Assembly (NCBI GenBank): GCA_009760855.2
Contig: WPIO01000005.1
Location: 8,156,001-8,220,000 of the forward strand
Direction: 5' to 3'
DNA length: 64,000 nucleotides
Source of the DNA: Cristatella mucedo
Lineage: Eukaryota > Bryozoa > Phylactolaemata > Cristatellidae
Within the stretch, counting starts at the first letter, position 1; each line of letters begins with the position of its first letter. Below, in pieces: positions 1 to 12,210 of this stretch. The notes under the pieces were generated by a model. The model worked only from the letters and a program-made list of their open reading frames with translations. It had not been told where the DNA came from and searched no databases. The translations under genes were made by a program, and so were the position numbers.

Positions 1-2645
1 TGATCTAATTTCGATTCTGTGTGCAAGAAATTAACCTTTCCTCATTATGGGCGATTTCAACGTTCATTTTGATAACTTATCTGACGCCTTCAGCACTGAA
101 TTTCGTGCATTGACTGACTCATTATCTCTCGTGGCTCATGTGCATGGCCCTACTCACATCAAGGGTCACACACTCAACCAAATGTTTTCATGCAACTGCA
201 CTTTGTCATCACCCATTAATACCAAATCCTGCTTATCTAACCATTTGCAAATCTCATTCAGTCTACAATGTGTGCTCTCCTCCACCTCATCTAAGATCAC
301 CTCTCAATCGCGAAAGCCTCAAGACCCTTGACACTGTCCGTGCGAGAATATCTGCCTTGCAGCTTCTGCTCAATCCCCCTTCCGACCTGTCATCGTTGGT
401 AGATTGCTAAAACACGGCACCAGCTGACATGCTCGACGGGTTTGCACCTCTGACTAAGCACTCTGTGCACGCTCGCCCAGGCGGCCTCTGGTTTACTACA
501 TACATTAAACTAGCTAGGTCTACTAAGCACAAGCCTGAAAAAGCATACAAAAGATCATCACTGACTATCTATCGACAAGCATAGGAGGACAACTGTAGAT
601 CGTTCCAATCGATTCTAGCGAAGGCCAAGTATATCAAACATTGTTGAATCCCAGATGCACAATCCAAAAAACCTGATGCGGACGATCAACCATCTCCTTA
701 ACTGCTCCCAGGTTAGCTCCTTACCAAATGATCCCTGTGATGATCTAGTGGATCGCTTCTCTAACTTCTTTGTCAAGAAGATACACCAGATCAGAGAGTC
801 CATCCCTAAGATGGCAGCATCCCCTTGGAATGCTGTCCCTCAATTCCATGTACCAGCTCAATGTTAACATTGAAGCAGGTCACCAGTGATCTCGTCCTGA
901 AGTTCATATCCCATTCAAAGAAGACAACTAGTCCTTTGGACCCTCATCCACTGTCCTGCTTCTACGATGCATTGATGTGCTGCTGCCATGCATAAATAAC
1001 ATTCTAAATAGTCATTAGCCGCAGGTCATGTCCCAGCACTTTTCAAAAAGCTTGTAGTTAGGCTACTACTCAAGAAAGCAATACTAGACCAAGAGAACTT
1101 GAGCAACTTCCGCCCAGTCTCCCTTCAAGCATTCCTATGAAAGACACTGGAACGAGTCGTGGCAGACCAGCTGAACTCATATCTTGAAACTTCAAACCTT
1201 GCTAGTAAGTTCCAGTCTGGCTTTAGAGCTAATCACACCACAGAGTCAGCACTGCATCAGGTGTACAACGACCTACTTTGGAATGCAGACATAGGTAGAG
1301 TATCTTTGCTTGTTTTGCTCGATCTTTCGGCAGCTTTTGATACTATCGACCACCAAATCCTTCTGGAGTGCCTCTCATCTCGCCTGGGCATCACTGGCAC
1401 TGCATTCCAATGGTTCAAGTCATATCTCAGTGAGAGACTCCATAATGTTGATGTGAATGGACAAATATAATCTGTAGAACCCCTGAAATGTAGGGTATGT
1501 CAGGGCTCTGTGCTTGGTCCAGTTCTTTTCACGGTTTATACTTTCCCTCTTGCCGATGCCAAGCACAATCTAGGCTTTCACTTTTATGCGGATGACATTC
1601 AGTTGTATCTTTGCTTTGATCCCTCCCAGCATTTGAGCACATCAAATTTTCTCAACTCCCTTGCTGCACGTAATGATGACATCCACACATTGATAGCAGC
1701 AAATTTTCTTAAATTGAATGGCGATAAAACCAAACCTACTAATTATGAATAAATCAAGTGTGATTCAGAAATTGGAAAGGCTAACGCTCAAAATCGGCTC
1801 ATGCAGCATATCTACTGTTGAAGCTGCACGAAATCTAGATGTCATGTTCCAAAATGACCTTTAGTTAGACGATCACTTTAGCTCCACAGTCAAGTCTACC
1901 CTACTTTCAGCTACATAGCATTGCTAAAATTCGGGCTTGTTTAGACAGGGATAAAAATCCAAGTTGGACCATGCATTTGTGACATCCCGTCTTGTCTGCT
2001 ATTGGCCTACCGACCTGTGCACTCGGGCACGTACAGCTTGTGCAAAACTCTGCAGCTAAGCGTTTGTCGTGAGCGTCGCAGTTGCCACATCACACCACTT
2101 CTCGCCGCCCTGCACTGGGTTCTAGTCAAGGTTTTTGTCACTAACTTTCAGGTCCCTTCCTTCTTTGGCTCGAGCCTACCTATCATATCTTCTACCCCAC
2201 CAGGCTAAGCATAGTTATACCTGCTTTTCGGAATCTAAGTGTTTACCTATACCTCGGACAAATCTCAAATCATTTGGAGACCGTGCCTTTAGTTCGTGTG
2301 CTCCCAAAGCTTGGAGCTCAATCCCGACTTTCGTCACGACATGTCCTGCCTTGTCCACATTTAAAAAGGAATTAAAAACGCATCTATTTTGACAGCAATT
2401 AGTGGGCCCCTGTGATTTTTCCTGTATGTGCTCATACGTGCTGACATTGTTGTATGCTGCCACTAACCACACTTGCATGCTGCCTCTGTGCATGTCACAC
2501 CTAACCATGTTGTTCTTGTTGTTTATTGAGCAAGCTACCACTAACCATTCGATCGTGCTTCCTTTGCAGCAACTGTAAAGTGCCTAGATAGAGAATGAGT
2601 TTTCTGAGGGCACTTTTTCAAATGTATTATTATCATTATTATTAA
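1..2645 (+). mobile_element. LINE-A copy, L2/CR1-like non-LTR retrotransposon, decayed, cut by the window edge
   Basis: The stretch reads as the endonuclease and reverse transcriptase of an L2/CR1-type LINE, broken by stops and frameshifts. The frame at 47-331 starts with the endonuclease motif GDFNVHFD. The frame at 1159-1470 carries FQSGF and the RT block DLSAAFDTIDHQ. The frame at 1510-1752 has VLGPVLF and the catalytic box [10 protein letters not shown]. The frame at 2135-2392 has the C-terminal FGDRAFSS and AWSSIPTF blocks. The 3' end is the family hairpin at 2577-2615 followed by an ATT-rich tail to about 2645. The 5' part lies outside the window. The copy is non-functional. Confidence 0.9.
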
Positions 2646-3812
2646 TGTGCACCAACTTGTCTACGATTCAGGTAATTTGATCGTGCCCCTACCCCCTAAT
2701 CTTCTGCATGCATTTCTTTCAGCTCCCATTCAACTCCCAACCGTAGATCTTGCTTGATTGATTGAGCAGAGAGCAGCCGACTGACGGGGCGACATTCCGC
2801 AACGTGATGAAATTTTAAAGAAAGATATAAATCCAGCTATTGTTAGCTGCATTTGGTCGATTGTCTTTCGTGGGATTGCATCTGCTAAAAATTGACCCGG
2901 GTATCGCTAGCCAATCAATGAGATTCTTTTCCAGCGATTGCTTAGTGCATACATAGAGATTTGGCTCACTTTTGGCAAACTTCAAATGTTTTACAATCTT
3001 GATTACATGTTCCAGCCCACGGGAGCGGTCAAAAGTGATCTCAGCGGGTTTTGCTCAAATATCAGCTCGATTTAGAAGTAAATTGAAGCGAACGACGTCG
3101 TCAAAAGGTTCGCTCACAAACAGGTCCACGGGAGCTTATGAGGAAGCGCCTGCATTCTAGGTTTGGCTATGAGCTCATAGGTGCCTCGTTGGTCGTCATG
3201 CTGCGTATGTAGTGGCCTACGCACGTACATTTGTTATTTCAATTGGTATCTGTAACACAACATAAAATATATACCTGCGTGACCCTCACTTATTCGGGTA
3301 GCAGCACGACGGGCGAAACATGCAAAGACATGAAGCTAGCTATACGTAACGACAGTAACGAAAAAACAGCGCCCGATAACCTGCACGAAGAGCAAACGTC
3401 AATACCATACTATAGATAAGCATAAACCAGAGCCTGCAAATCACAGCTGACAGGTGATTTCCACACAGACTCGTTTACAGGCTTACAGAGGTTCGCTCAG
3501 CGCTAGAACTCACATATCGACGGACCGTTACTCCAAGCGAGTGACTGCGGTCAGACCCGTGCATTATTTAGCTGCCGGTTTGTAAGTCATACGATAATCT
3601 CGTTCGTATGTAATCATAAATCACTCTGCTCATAAGCCTCGGCTTATCGGGGCTTCCTCATAAGCGGTTCTCAGTTCAAATTTAGGGGTCAAGCTCATAG
3701 TTCGTAATCGTGGGGCATTCCAATTCGTACATGCATTTGTATATATGCACTACAACCGTTTATAATAGTATATAGTATACTCCCGCGCGCGCACGCTCGC
3801 ACACACAAACAT
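2646..3812. other. Intergenic, nothing recognised
   Basis: Mixed-composition sequence without a long open frame or a recognisable repeat. Only short open frames below 65 codons occur. Confidence 0.6.
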
Positions 3813-3832
3813 ACACACACACACACACACAC
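3813..3832. repeat. (AC)n microsatellite
   Basis: Perfect run of about 10 AC units next to a GC/GCAC-rich stretch. Confidence 0.95.
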
Positions 3833-4717
3833 ATCTTTGTATACAGCTCTCTGTGACTGCATGAATCGAATTGCGTATGTACAATAAAGAGCGATATACT
3901 ACCGCTACGTTGATTGACAAATGGTGGGAACAAATTGCAACCGCTTTAAAGCACGATAGCTATTAGCGAGATAGTCATTTTACGAGTGCGTGCAAGGATT
4001 ATCAGTGCGGTTTTTGACAGTGATTTCCACTTTCGTGGGCTACGTACCGTGAACTCATGGTGGGACGAAGCTTCTGCATTGATGGCATACGGCAACAACA
4101 CGACCCATGTCGTGCGTTTGAGTCCAGCAGCAGGTAATAGAGAATTACCTGCTGCAAGAGTGATCGCCGCAACGTCTCTTTTGTCGCTATATTAATGAGA
4201 CTGTTAATTCAGCTAACATTGACTGTACTAACTAGTCTTCTACCTTACTGCTCAACATTCAAATTGTATCGACCGGGCGGACGAAAGGAAGCGCTTAATC
4301 CATCCACAGTCTCCCAAGCTAAAATTACACACGAGTTACGTCAAAAATCCATAGCTGCAAGGACCTGACAGAAGACATAATGCTGAATGAGGGCAGCAAC
4401 GAACGCGGCCAGTTAACCACCACACCCCCCCCCCCTGCACAGACGCACACCTCCGGTTGCGCCGGTGCACACCGGAACTCTCTGCCAGCATCATCTTACC
4501 TCCCACTCGAAAGACCAACGTAGCGCCGGTCTCTTCGTGGGCCGTGGTCCGGTTGTCACGCAGCGCCGTATTCCAACCTCAAACTATTACAGTGAGTGGC
4601 GCAGCTGCGGTGTCTCTAGCGCAGTAGTAATGTAGTCGCACTTACTTGCCTTTATGTGACGGGGGTCAAAAGACGAGACAGACTTGGGCGGCGGCCATTC
4701 AGCGTGCCATCCCAAGC
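3833..4717. other. Intergenic, nothing recognised
   Basis: No coding signal. A run of 11 C occurs near 4424-4434. Confidence 0.5.
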
Positions 4718-4759
4718 TTTGGAAACGAACCGCTCAAGTTTGGAAACGAACCGCTCAAG
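4718..4759. repeat. Two-copy 21-bp tandem duplication
   Basis: A 21-bp unit starting TTTGGAAACGAACC is repeated back to back with no mismatch at 4718-4738 and 4739-4759. It is a recent local duplication in a GC-rich stretch. Confidence 0.9.
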
Positions 4760-7264
4760 TTCGATAACGATTTACTGGCTATTTTCAAAATCACGTGTGA
4801 AAATGCTAATCCCATAAGCCAGCCTTTTCTGCTGCTGCTTTTGTCTGTCGCAACACCGATTGTTTAAACCGTCCGAGAACGTATTTTGCCAAAAGACGTC
4901 CGCCCGACGGTCGAACAACCAGCTTTTTAGAATAAATCTGACCGAATACGCATTTATAGGTCTCGCGAACGCTACGGGAATCAGTACGCGGTCGAAGCTT
5001 CGAGAACTCTGGGCGACGACGAGCTGCAGGGTCAGCGCGCTTGCCAGGATCCCCGTCCGGCAGTCGGTTATAAACTGTAACACCGGGTCTGTTGGGTGCC
5101 GTGATGGAGTCGGGGAGGGGGGGGGTGAGAGGAGAGGAGGTAACCGGCGTAGGTGGATTTTCCAAACCGCTTGCCGCTTGCTCACTGCTCAGACTTGTTG
5201 GGGTTTGCTGCTGTCGCTGCTGATGAAAAAAATTGAAGACCACCTTATTCAACAGTCTCATTGTAGCATCATAAGTTCTGCCATCTGCCCCCCCATGAAT
5301 AAGGCAAGGGCTGCACTAAACCCAATGCATGTGCGAACACGGATCCAAGCATAATCTGTCAGTGCATCATGCTCAGTCGGCAGCATTCCAAGCAGCTTGA
5401 GAGGCATCCACGGTGCCTTGCACTGCTGCTGTACTTACCCGGAGAGGTCTTCAGGCCGTGCGCCTTTAGGGCGAGTGGTCAGCTGCGAGTTGTAGGTGCC
5501 TGTGTGGTTTGTGACGAAGCTGTCTTGCACGTTTGTCTGCTGAACGACCCGTGCATCGGGCCCCACGTCGCGCAGCGCAAAGCAACCAACGGACTCGAGC
5601 TGGCTGCTCGCGAGGCCAGCTTTACCCTTGCCTCTTTACCCCGCTGGGCTCCGTGCGCTGTCTGCAGCGCTGTCTCGTCGGCGGCATCGACAGAGCATTT
5701 CGCCCGTGTGACGTTCTTGAGGGCCATCTATCATGGTGCCGCGAGTTGCATTAAGTCCTGGCTGGCGACAACAGCAGCAGCAGTTTTGCCTTGTTGCCTC
5801 ACTAGCCTGGGTAGAGGACAGTGTCGCCGTCACTAGCCGTGCCACGGGCTGCCATTACTAGGAACGCAGCTGCAAGCTCGCGTGCAAGATCTTGGCTTTG
5901 TGCGTATCTTTTCCTTCGGCATCATTTGTAGTGCTTCCAGCTGCATCCGAAGGCCCAGTGTTGGATAGGTGCTGCAGCGTGGGTATGATGGGCTGCCCTC
6001 CTGCTGCCGTTGCTTGGCTGCTGGGTAGTCTGCTTTCACTCCCACTCTATCTCTCTCTGGATGACAAGACTGGCAAGCTGAGATCCGGATCCTGTTCTCC
6101 TTCTCTGCGCATGCGCTGCATTCGGGGTGGCTGGTGAATGTCCAGTGAAGTGCCTCTTATCGTGTGAATCGGTTGTCATATTTGCCGCCTCTTGGAACGA
6201 GTGCATTCATCGTGCCGACGGCAGACGTGGGCACTGGCCTTGACTTCCTCGTCCTTCTGTATTTTGGCAGCACTGGCCAGTTCAGCTGACTGCGAACGCG
6301 TGAGCAGCACCAGGGGGGCGGAGGGGAAGGGGACTGCACTTGAATAAAGGGGAGGAGTATTTTTCCAGCTAGCTCTGCTAGCCTGCAGATATGGCAGAGT
6401 TGTGCTGTGCATGGATGAGAGAAGGCTTACAACCGCCACCTTGAGAATTGCCCATCTGTACAGCTGCTGAGTGCTCGATGCTTTGATCCATCACAGCATG
6501 CTCGATTGGAGTCCAGCTGCAGCAGGAGTGGCATGGAGAAATTGACGAGAGACCTGCGTAAGACTTGCGATGGAGTAGTCAGCAGTAGGCAAGGCATTGG
6601 TGGGCAGATCGAGAATGGTAGCAGCAGTCAGGCTTATGCACAGGCCGAGTGGTTCCTGGTTGTGGTTGGTTGGCATTTACTGCGCTGCTGCTGTACTGGG
6701 GACTGGTGAAGGCAGATGGAAGGAGAGTGGGCTGCTAGTGCTTTCCAGGACTTCTAGAAAGCTGGATGCCGGTTTTGCCATTTAATCGTATAACGATGCA
6801 GGTCCAGCCAATGTATTGACTGCCGTGCTGTGAAAAATGGCCACTGCTGCTGGGAGGCAGCTTTAAGATGCAGATTCCAGTTGGTGAATTTGCCATTTAA
6901 CAAAATTACTCGTGAGCTGGTACCCGACTGCAAGTTACTCACATGCAAAATTGTCTCTTTGAAGTGCCTGCCGTACATTTTCATGTAGCTGCAGTAAGTA
7001 ATTCGGGATGCATTAGCTGATTCCAAGGATAGCCGTGATGAGCTGCTCGTGCAAATACTGCCGTATTACAGACGTCAGTGCACCGGGAGCCACATGCCAG
7101 GGTTGGCCGATAAGCATTGTGCAAATCAGCATGGCTGATGTGGCGATTATGGATAGGTAATATGAGTGGCAAGATCAGAAACAGCTGTGGAGCTCGTGCT
7201 GTAGGGCTTGCATGTAGACGCATTTACGACCGATTCGGCAGGGATAAGGGCAGGAACTTGATAG

Positions 7265-7265
<1 letters not shown>
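4760..7265. other. GC/CpG-richer gene-poor stretch
   Basis: Overlapping open frames of 60-165 codons exist on both strands between 4.77 and 6.1 kb, as expected for GC-rich DNA. None shows a recognisable domain. The only spliced coding hint is the - strand pair at 5189-5635, listed separately. From 6.1 to 7.2 kb I see GCTGCT-rich sequence and nothing identifiable. Confidence 0.4.
5189..5635 (-). CDS. Candidate last two exons of an unrecognised - strand gene (partial)
   Basis: Exon a is open from 5635 down to 5439 and ends in a strong donor, GG|GTAAGT (donor 5438-5433). Exon b begins at 5219 after a good acceptor, a run of T then CATCAG, and codes down to the TGA at 5191-5189. Phases match (2 nt + 1 nt). 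The joined frame contains RDVGPDARVVQQTNVQDSF in exon a and ends SDSSKPQQV in exon b. Exon b starts CAGCAG, a NAGNAG acceptor that would allow one Ser more or less. An in-frame TAA at 5638-5636 bounds exon a, and I could not find a convincing upstream acceptor or start. I do not recognise the protein. This could be chance in GC-rich DNA. Confidence 0.25.

Positions 7266-7299
<34 letters not shown>
7266..7299. repeat. (CA)n microsatellite
   Basis: Perfect run of 17 CA units. Confidence 0.97.
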
Positions 7300-7302
<3 letters not shown>

Positions 7303-7816
7303 CGCACATGTATGGTTGTGTGACCTATATATGGTGTAAACGATTTGTGAGGGTCAGGCTATGTGTTAGCACAAAGACATTGCAAGATGGTGAGTGTTAG
7401 CTCGATCAGTTTATGTCTTTGCTTTTGCAGTATGCAGTCAGTCGTGATCGTCAAGAGATAAAAGATGTGAAATGTCACGTCATTGCCTGCACCGTGTGCT
7501 CGAATTGTATCCTTCAAGTCAGCCAGTGGGTAATGGCTGGTGGGCAAGGCAGCAAGATATCGAGCAGAGCTAATGCCTAAGTAATCATTCTGTATCTGCT
7601 CATAAGCAACTTCTCGGATTTCTTAAAAGATCTCTGATTTCCGGTTTTTGAGTGTTTCGGAGGACAATACTTGAGATAGCAATGTCATGTTGCTGTTGAA
7701 GGCTGTTGTCTGAACGTCTGTTAATATCACTTCAGCCTAACCTGCAATTGGCAAAGCCATATAATCAGATCAGAGAGGCCATACAATCAGATCAAACAGG
7801 CCAGATAATCAATTCA
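7300..7816. other. Intergenic, nothing recognised
   Basis: No long frame. Two short AGATCA-type repeats (CAATCAGATCA) occur near 7763-7800, just before a LINE-A tail. Confidence 0.5.
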
Positions 7817-8100
7817 AATAATAATAATAATAATGCACTTGATAAAGTGCCCCTCAGAGAACTTTAATCTCTTTCTAGGCACTTTGCATTTGCTGCAAAG
7901 TGAAATGCAATTGAATGGTAAGTAAAATCATGCTTGAAAAACAAACAAAATGAATAATATGGTTAGGGGTGACATGCACAGGGTCAGCATGCAAATGTGG
8001 TTAGTGGCAGCATGCACAGTGTCAGCACGCAGCATAAGCACGTGAAGGACGAATCACATGGACCCACTAAATGTTGTCCTAAATAGATGTGTTTTTCAAA
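7817..8100 (-). mobile_element. LINE-A, 5'-truncated 3' end copy
   Basis: On the - strand this is the last ~280 bp of LINE-A. It includes the stretch with the CATGCTGACCC and GTTAGGGGTGACATGC type motifs, the terminal hairpin (7844-7885) and an (ATT)n tail, read here as (AATAAT)n at 7817-7833. It aligns by eye with 33860-34072, 50442-50700 and 51258-51530. Confidence 0.85.
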
Positions 8101-8429
8101 TAAAAGATCAAAGAATAGTGATAATTGTAGCATCCAATCTTTAATTCTTAGTGATAGTTTTTTAGTGATTGCTAAAATAAGGTATCATGTTACTACTGCT
8201 CAAATCAAAGAAAGCCATGACTCATCGATGAGACTGCTGTAACATCAAAGTGAGATCACAGCACCTGGAAAACAATAACACCCCTTCACACAGAACTTTT
8301 ATGTGATTATGCTACAAACTAGCAAGATCATCATAGGCCAAGGACATCAGTGATGCATCAACATTAGAGGAAGTTGGTCTTGCAAAAGTTTGGATGTGTA
8401 AATTTAGGACACTATTTATCTCAGGAATG
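8101..8429. other. Probable eroded LINE sequence
   Basis: No open frame. A few short matches to LINE-A RT coding sequence (for example ACTACTGCTCAAATCAAAGA) suggest very old LINE-A, but I cannot fix borders. Confidence 0.3.
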
Positions 8430-10325
8430 AAGACTTAGGTACAGTCTGTCGGCTTAGTTAGGCTGGATCTTTCACCAGCGTTTTATACTAGTGATCACCA
8501 AGTCCTTCTCGAGTATCTCGTCTTTCTTGCCTGGACATTACTGGCACTGCCATTACAATGTTTTAGGTTAGATATTACTGAAAGATTCCAGAGCATTGAT
8601 GTCAGCAGGCATCAGTTATCATAGGAACCTCTACAGTAGGGGGGAGTACCCCAGGACTCTATCTTTGGGGGGGGGGTCAACTTTCTTTTAAATATATGCA
8701 CCCCCCTCTTGCCGATGTAATCACTAAGGATAACCGAAACTTCTATTGCATGACACAGCTGTGTCTATGCTTTGATCCATCACAGCCTTCCTGTACATCA
8801 AAGTCTCAGTTCAGTTGCTGCATGTATAACTGATGCCCGCACATGGATGGCATACAACTGTCATATTGAATTTCGATTTAAAAAAGCCTACTAGTTATGG
8901 GTAAACCTAGTGTTATTCAGAAATCGGAAAACCTAGCCTTTCAAAATCGGCTCAGCCAACATATCTGCTATAGCATCTGCAAGAAGTCAAAATGGTCCTG
9001 TTCAAATGTGACCTTTCACGAACCAAAATCAGCTCCCCAGTCAAGCCTGCCTACTTTTAGCTGGGTAGCATGGCAAAATGTGGACCTGCTTAGATTTAGA
9101 TAGGGATTCCACATCTAAGTTGGTCGATGCATTTGTGACCTTCTGTCTCGACTTCTGTAACTCACTACTCCGGCCTGTGCAAGGAGGCATTTACAGTTGG
9201 TGCAAAACTCTGCAGCCAGGCTTGTTTATCGTGAGCGGCACAGTGGCCAAATTACAGTTCTCACCGACCTGTACTGGCTCCCCACCAAACAGCTTATTGA
9301 CTTCAAGGCTTTGTCACTCATTGTTTGGTCATTTGTTTGCCCCATCCTAAAATCTGATCTACATCAGACTAGTTATCATACCTCCTGCTCGTCTGACTCC
9401 CAGAGGTTTGACCAAGTGTCTCCTTTGCTAAAAGAGCTAGGGTGGATGCTGGTTGAGCAACTGATACAGAGCAATGTTCTTACGCTGACCCACAAGGCAC
9501 ACCACGGCTTGGCGCCTTCATACCTAGCTGAACTGCTGCACCAGTTTCAACCTGTTCGGACCCTCAGGTCCTGTGTGGACAATAAATTAGCTGTTCCATT
9601 CCTCCACTTAAAGACAGTTGGCGACAGAAGCTTTAGCTCTGCAGGTCCTAGACTGTGGAACTCGCTTCCACAATTCTTACGCAACGACAACTACTCTCCT
9701 GTTGCCTACTACAGCTCATCCTTTTCAGTGGTGGTCCTGAGCTGCTACTTCTATGCTAATCACTACTTCAACTGCTCTCCTGACTCTGCTATGCTTCCTA
9801 CTTTCTCCTTGTTGCGTGAGACGAAGTCTGTTGGCTACCGAATGCGTACCGAAAGCTGCTTAGACTGTGAGTTCTCTATACAAAACTCTCCTGCGTAACA
9901 CCCCATAGTCTTAATGACTTTGTGGAGTTACAGATGGAGATACAAAAAAATACAAGTTGCTTAGCTGTGCCTTTAACCATCCTCAAATCCTTTGGAGATC
10001 ATGTTTTTAGATCGTAAGTTCTTAAAGCATGGAAGTCACTGTCGACTGTCGTCACGGCATGTGATTGGAAGACTTGTAAAGAAGCTGAGAATACATCTGT
10101 ACTTTAAAGCATTCACTGGGTCCACGGCAATAGTCCTTTGTGTGCATATGCATGCTTGCGCTGTGCATATGCTTGCTTGCGCTGTGCATGTTCTCGCTAA
10201 CCACATTGACATGCTTCGTGTACAGCATATTTATAAAGTGCCTAGAAAGAGATTAGGTTCTCTGAGGGCCCTATGCAAATGTCATATTGTCATTTTTATT
10301 ATTATTGTTCTTATTACTATTGCAC
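8430..10325 (+). mobile_element. LINE-A copy, decayed, split by a LINE-B
   Basis: The RT part is recognisable from the equivalent of DLSAAFDTIDHQ (about 8455-8530), through GKPSVIQKSENL (8897 on) and the C-terminal LVQNSAARLVYRERHSG block (9197 on). Coding similarity stops at about 9392, where a LINE-B starts, and resumes near 9962 with the FGDRAFSS-equivalent block. The copy ends in the family hairpin (10214-10270) and a T-rich ATT tail. Many stops; inactive. Confidence 0.8.
9393..9955 (+). mobile_element. LINE-B 3' end inserted in LINE-A
   Basis: Starts with SQRFDQVSPLLKELGWMLVEQ, the C-terminal RT block of LINE-B, and includes LTHKAHHGLAPSYLAELLHQF and GDRSFSSAGPRLWNSLPQFL. It ends with the LINE-B 3' signature GTGGAGTTACAGATGGAGA and a short A-rich tail. 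It is 5'-truncated and lies in the same orientation as its host. Target duplication is not clear. Confidence 0.8.
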
Positions 10326-10998
10326 CACTGCAAGCAGGACATGTTTGGCTGATATCTATTGAGAATGACTGTCCTGTAGTTCAGCTAGGTTCACGGTCCG
10401 TGGGGGATGTGGTGGCCCAATTCTGGCTACACTGAAAATGTTGTGTACATTTTCGTGAAAATACGTCCATCGCCATTGAAATGAGTCTGCATCTTTCATC
10501 AGTCCCGTCCTTTAAACAAACCTAATTTTTAAGACTTTTCTGCTATCAGTGCTACTTACTGCCTAATGTTGTATGCCCTGTTACTTGGTCTGGGTGCCTC
10601 AACCCGGCTCTTGTTTTTGCATTATCGGTCGAGCCAGAAGGTCTTTAAAGCCTCAGGTAGACAGGTTTAAAAAGCACTTGTATTGCCCGGTAGGCTGTCC
10701 TTGACACTCACATGCTCGTAGCATGGGTCAGTGCCTGAACTCACATCAGGATATCCGAGCTTATGATCCATTGGCCCATTTTAATTGCTCCGGCACAGAA
10801 ACTGAGATGCTCTTTAGTAAGCTTATTTTATATAGTGCGCACGATTACTGGGCGTTGTAGCGGCATTTTTTTTTATACCAGAATCGGAGCTTTATTGGTC
10901 CTGTGGCGATTGTAGGCAGTCTCGCTGATACTTTTGTGCTCGAGTGTATATAGGACTAAAGTCGGCTGAAGGTCAGGGCTCACCTAGTTCAGCATATG
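10326..10998. other. Intergenic, nothing recognised
   Basis: No coding signal and no recognised repeat. Short T-run near 10867-10873. Confidence 0.5.
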
Positions 10999-11063
10999 TC
11001 AAGTGCCTTGAAAGAGATACAATTCTCTATGTGCTATGCAAATGTCTCCTATTATTATTGTTA
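10999..11063 (+). mobile_element. LINE-A-type 3' tail only, worn
   Basis: AAGTGCCTTGAAAGAGA followed by CTCTATGTGCTATGCAAATG and an ATTATTATTG tail matches the last ~65 bp of LINE-A/SINE-1 with substitutions. No upstream LINE body is visible. Confidence 0.6.
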
Positions 11064-11171
11064 CCTATGCGACATGTGGGTATGGACGTATATAGGCAGG
11101 TAGCACACAGACATATCTATATATGATTGTTTGCAGTGGCGGAGCGAGGGGGCAGGCATATATAAATGAAT

Positions 11172-11178
<7 letters not shown>

Positions 11179-11215
<37 letters not shown>

Positions 11216-11224
11216 AACTCACAC

Positions 11225-11256
<32 letters not shown>

Positions 11257-11269
11257 CAACTCACACCAG

Positions 11270-11293
<24 letters not shown>
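11179..11293. repeat. Compound (AC)n array
   Basis: Three AC tracts are separated by two copies of the interruption CAACTCACACCAG, ending in ATATATAT. The doubled interruption shows the array grew by unit duplication. Confidence 0.95.
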
Positions 11294-11300
<7 letters not shown>

Positions 11301-12047
11301 TGATTTGATGGCATTTCTCCTCTCCGTAGCATGCAGTGACCTGGGTCGCCCCCTATTCCTATGCCTCCTGCCAGCCACCAATGACAAAATTATGTCCTAC
11401 TTCCACTCGATGAGCATCCGTCGAGTTCTTGTGGAAAAAGCACCATGACAGCACACTTACTATGGCCTTACTTTCTTTCTGGGTGTATTATTTATTACTA
11501 TACGGTTTGTATGCTTACTGCCTTTGTATTTATTGTATGCTAGCTATAGTTTGTCATTGCTTTCAGATCTTGCCCCCCTGCACGAAAGTCTTGCGGTGCT
11601 TGCTTCCTCTACATGAACAGCTGGTGGGTTTTGCCCCCTAGATGAAAGTCGTAGCTCTGCCTCTGTATCTATATGTTTACGTATGCATGTACATATGTAA
11701 GTATTTGTCACCTTACTGCTTCCTAGGTGTTGGTGATAGCTTTTTCAGCAGTTTGGGTATGTTGTTGTTGGACAAATCCTGGTTTTACCACTTGCTTCAA
11801 TTGAGAAAAATTTGAGCTTCAATTTGTCAGCATTTGTCAGCTGTCAGCAATGTGTGGGCTATGGCAGCACATTGCTGCTGGCATGTTGGTGCCGAAACAA
11901 GTGCATGCACACTTTGCTGGCGACTGAAGGCCTGTCGTGGAAGTTTAGCCTGAGCTCAACCTTGCAAACAGCTAAAGAAGCCATTGATGGCTGACTGGTC
12001 ACTAGCTAGCAGACAATGAGCCGGTACCCAGTGCTGTTCTGTTCTCT

Positions 12048-12052
<5 letters not shown>
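11294..12052. other. Intergenic, nothing recognised
   Basis: Two similar segments near 11570 and 11630 (GCCCCCTxxATGAAAGTC) are a weak local duplication. No gene evidence. Confidence 0.5.

Positions 12053-12079
<27 letters not shown>
12053..12079. repeat. (CT)n microsatellite
   Basis: C-run followed by about 11 CT units. Confidence 0.9.
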
Positions 12080-12142
12080 CCATTCTGTCGTTTCATGGAC
12101 CCAGTGTGACTGCTAGCAATTGCAGTCCAGGAGAACGGCGGC

Positions 12143-12210
12143 TGGTCTATAAAGTGCCTAGCAGGAGATTCAAATCTCCGAGGGCGCTATACAAATGTAT
12201 TATTATTATG
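12143..12210 (+). mobile_element. Solo LINE-A/SINE-1 3' tail (~65 bp)
   Basis: TATAAAGTGCCTAGCAGGAG...CTCCGAGGGCGCTATACAAA followed by TTATTATTAT is the terminal hairpin plus tail. No LINE or tRNA-like head is seen upstream, so the insert is extremely 5'-truncated. Confidence 0.75.

Noticed and set aside
11065-11387. Open frames of Cys/Val or His/Thr repeats in the AC and GT arrays (also 21285-21602 and 34389-34709)
   Set aside because: They are translations of microsatellites, with no flanking coding signal.
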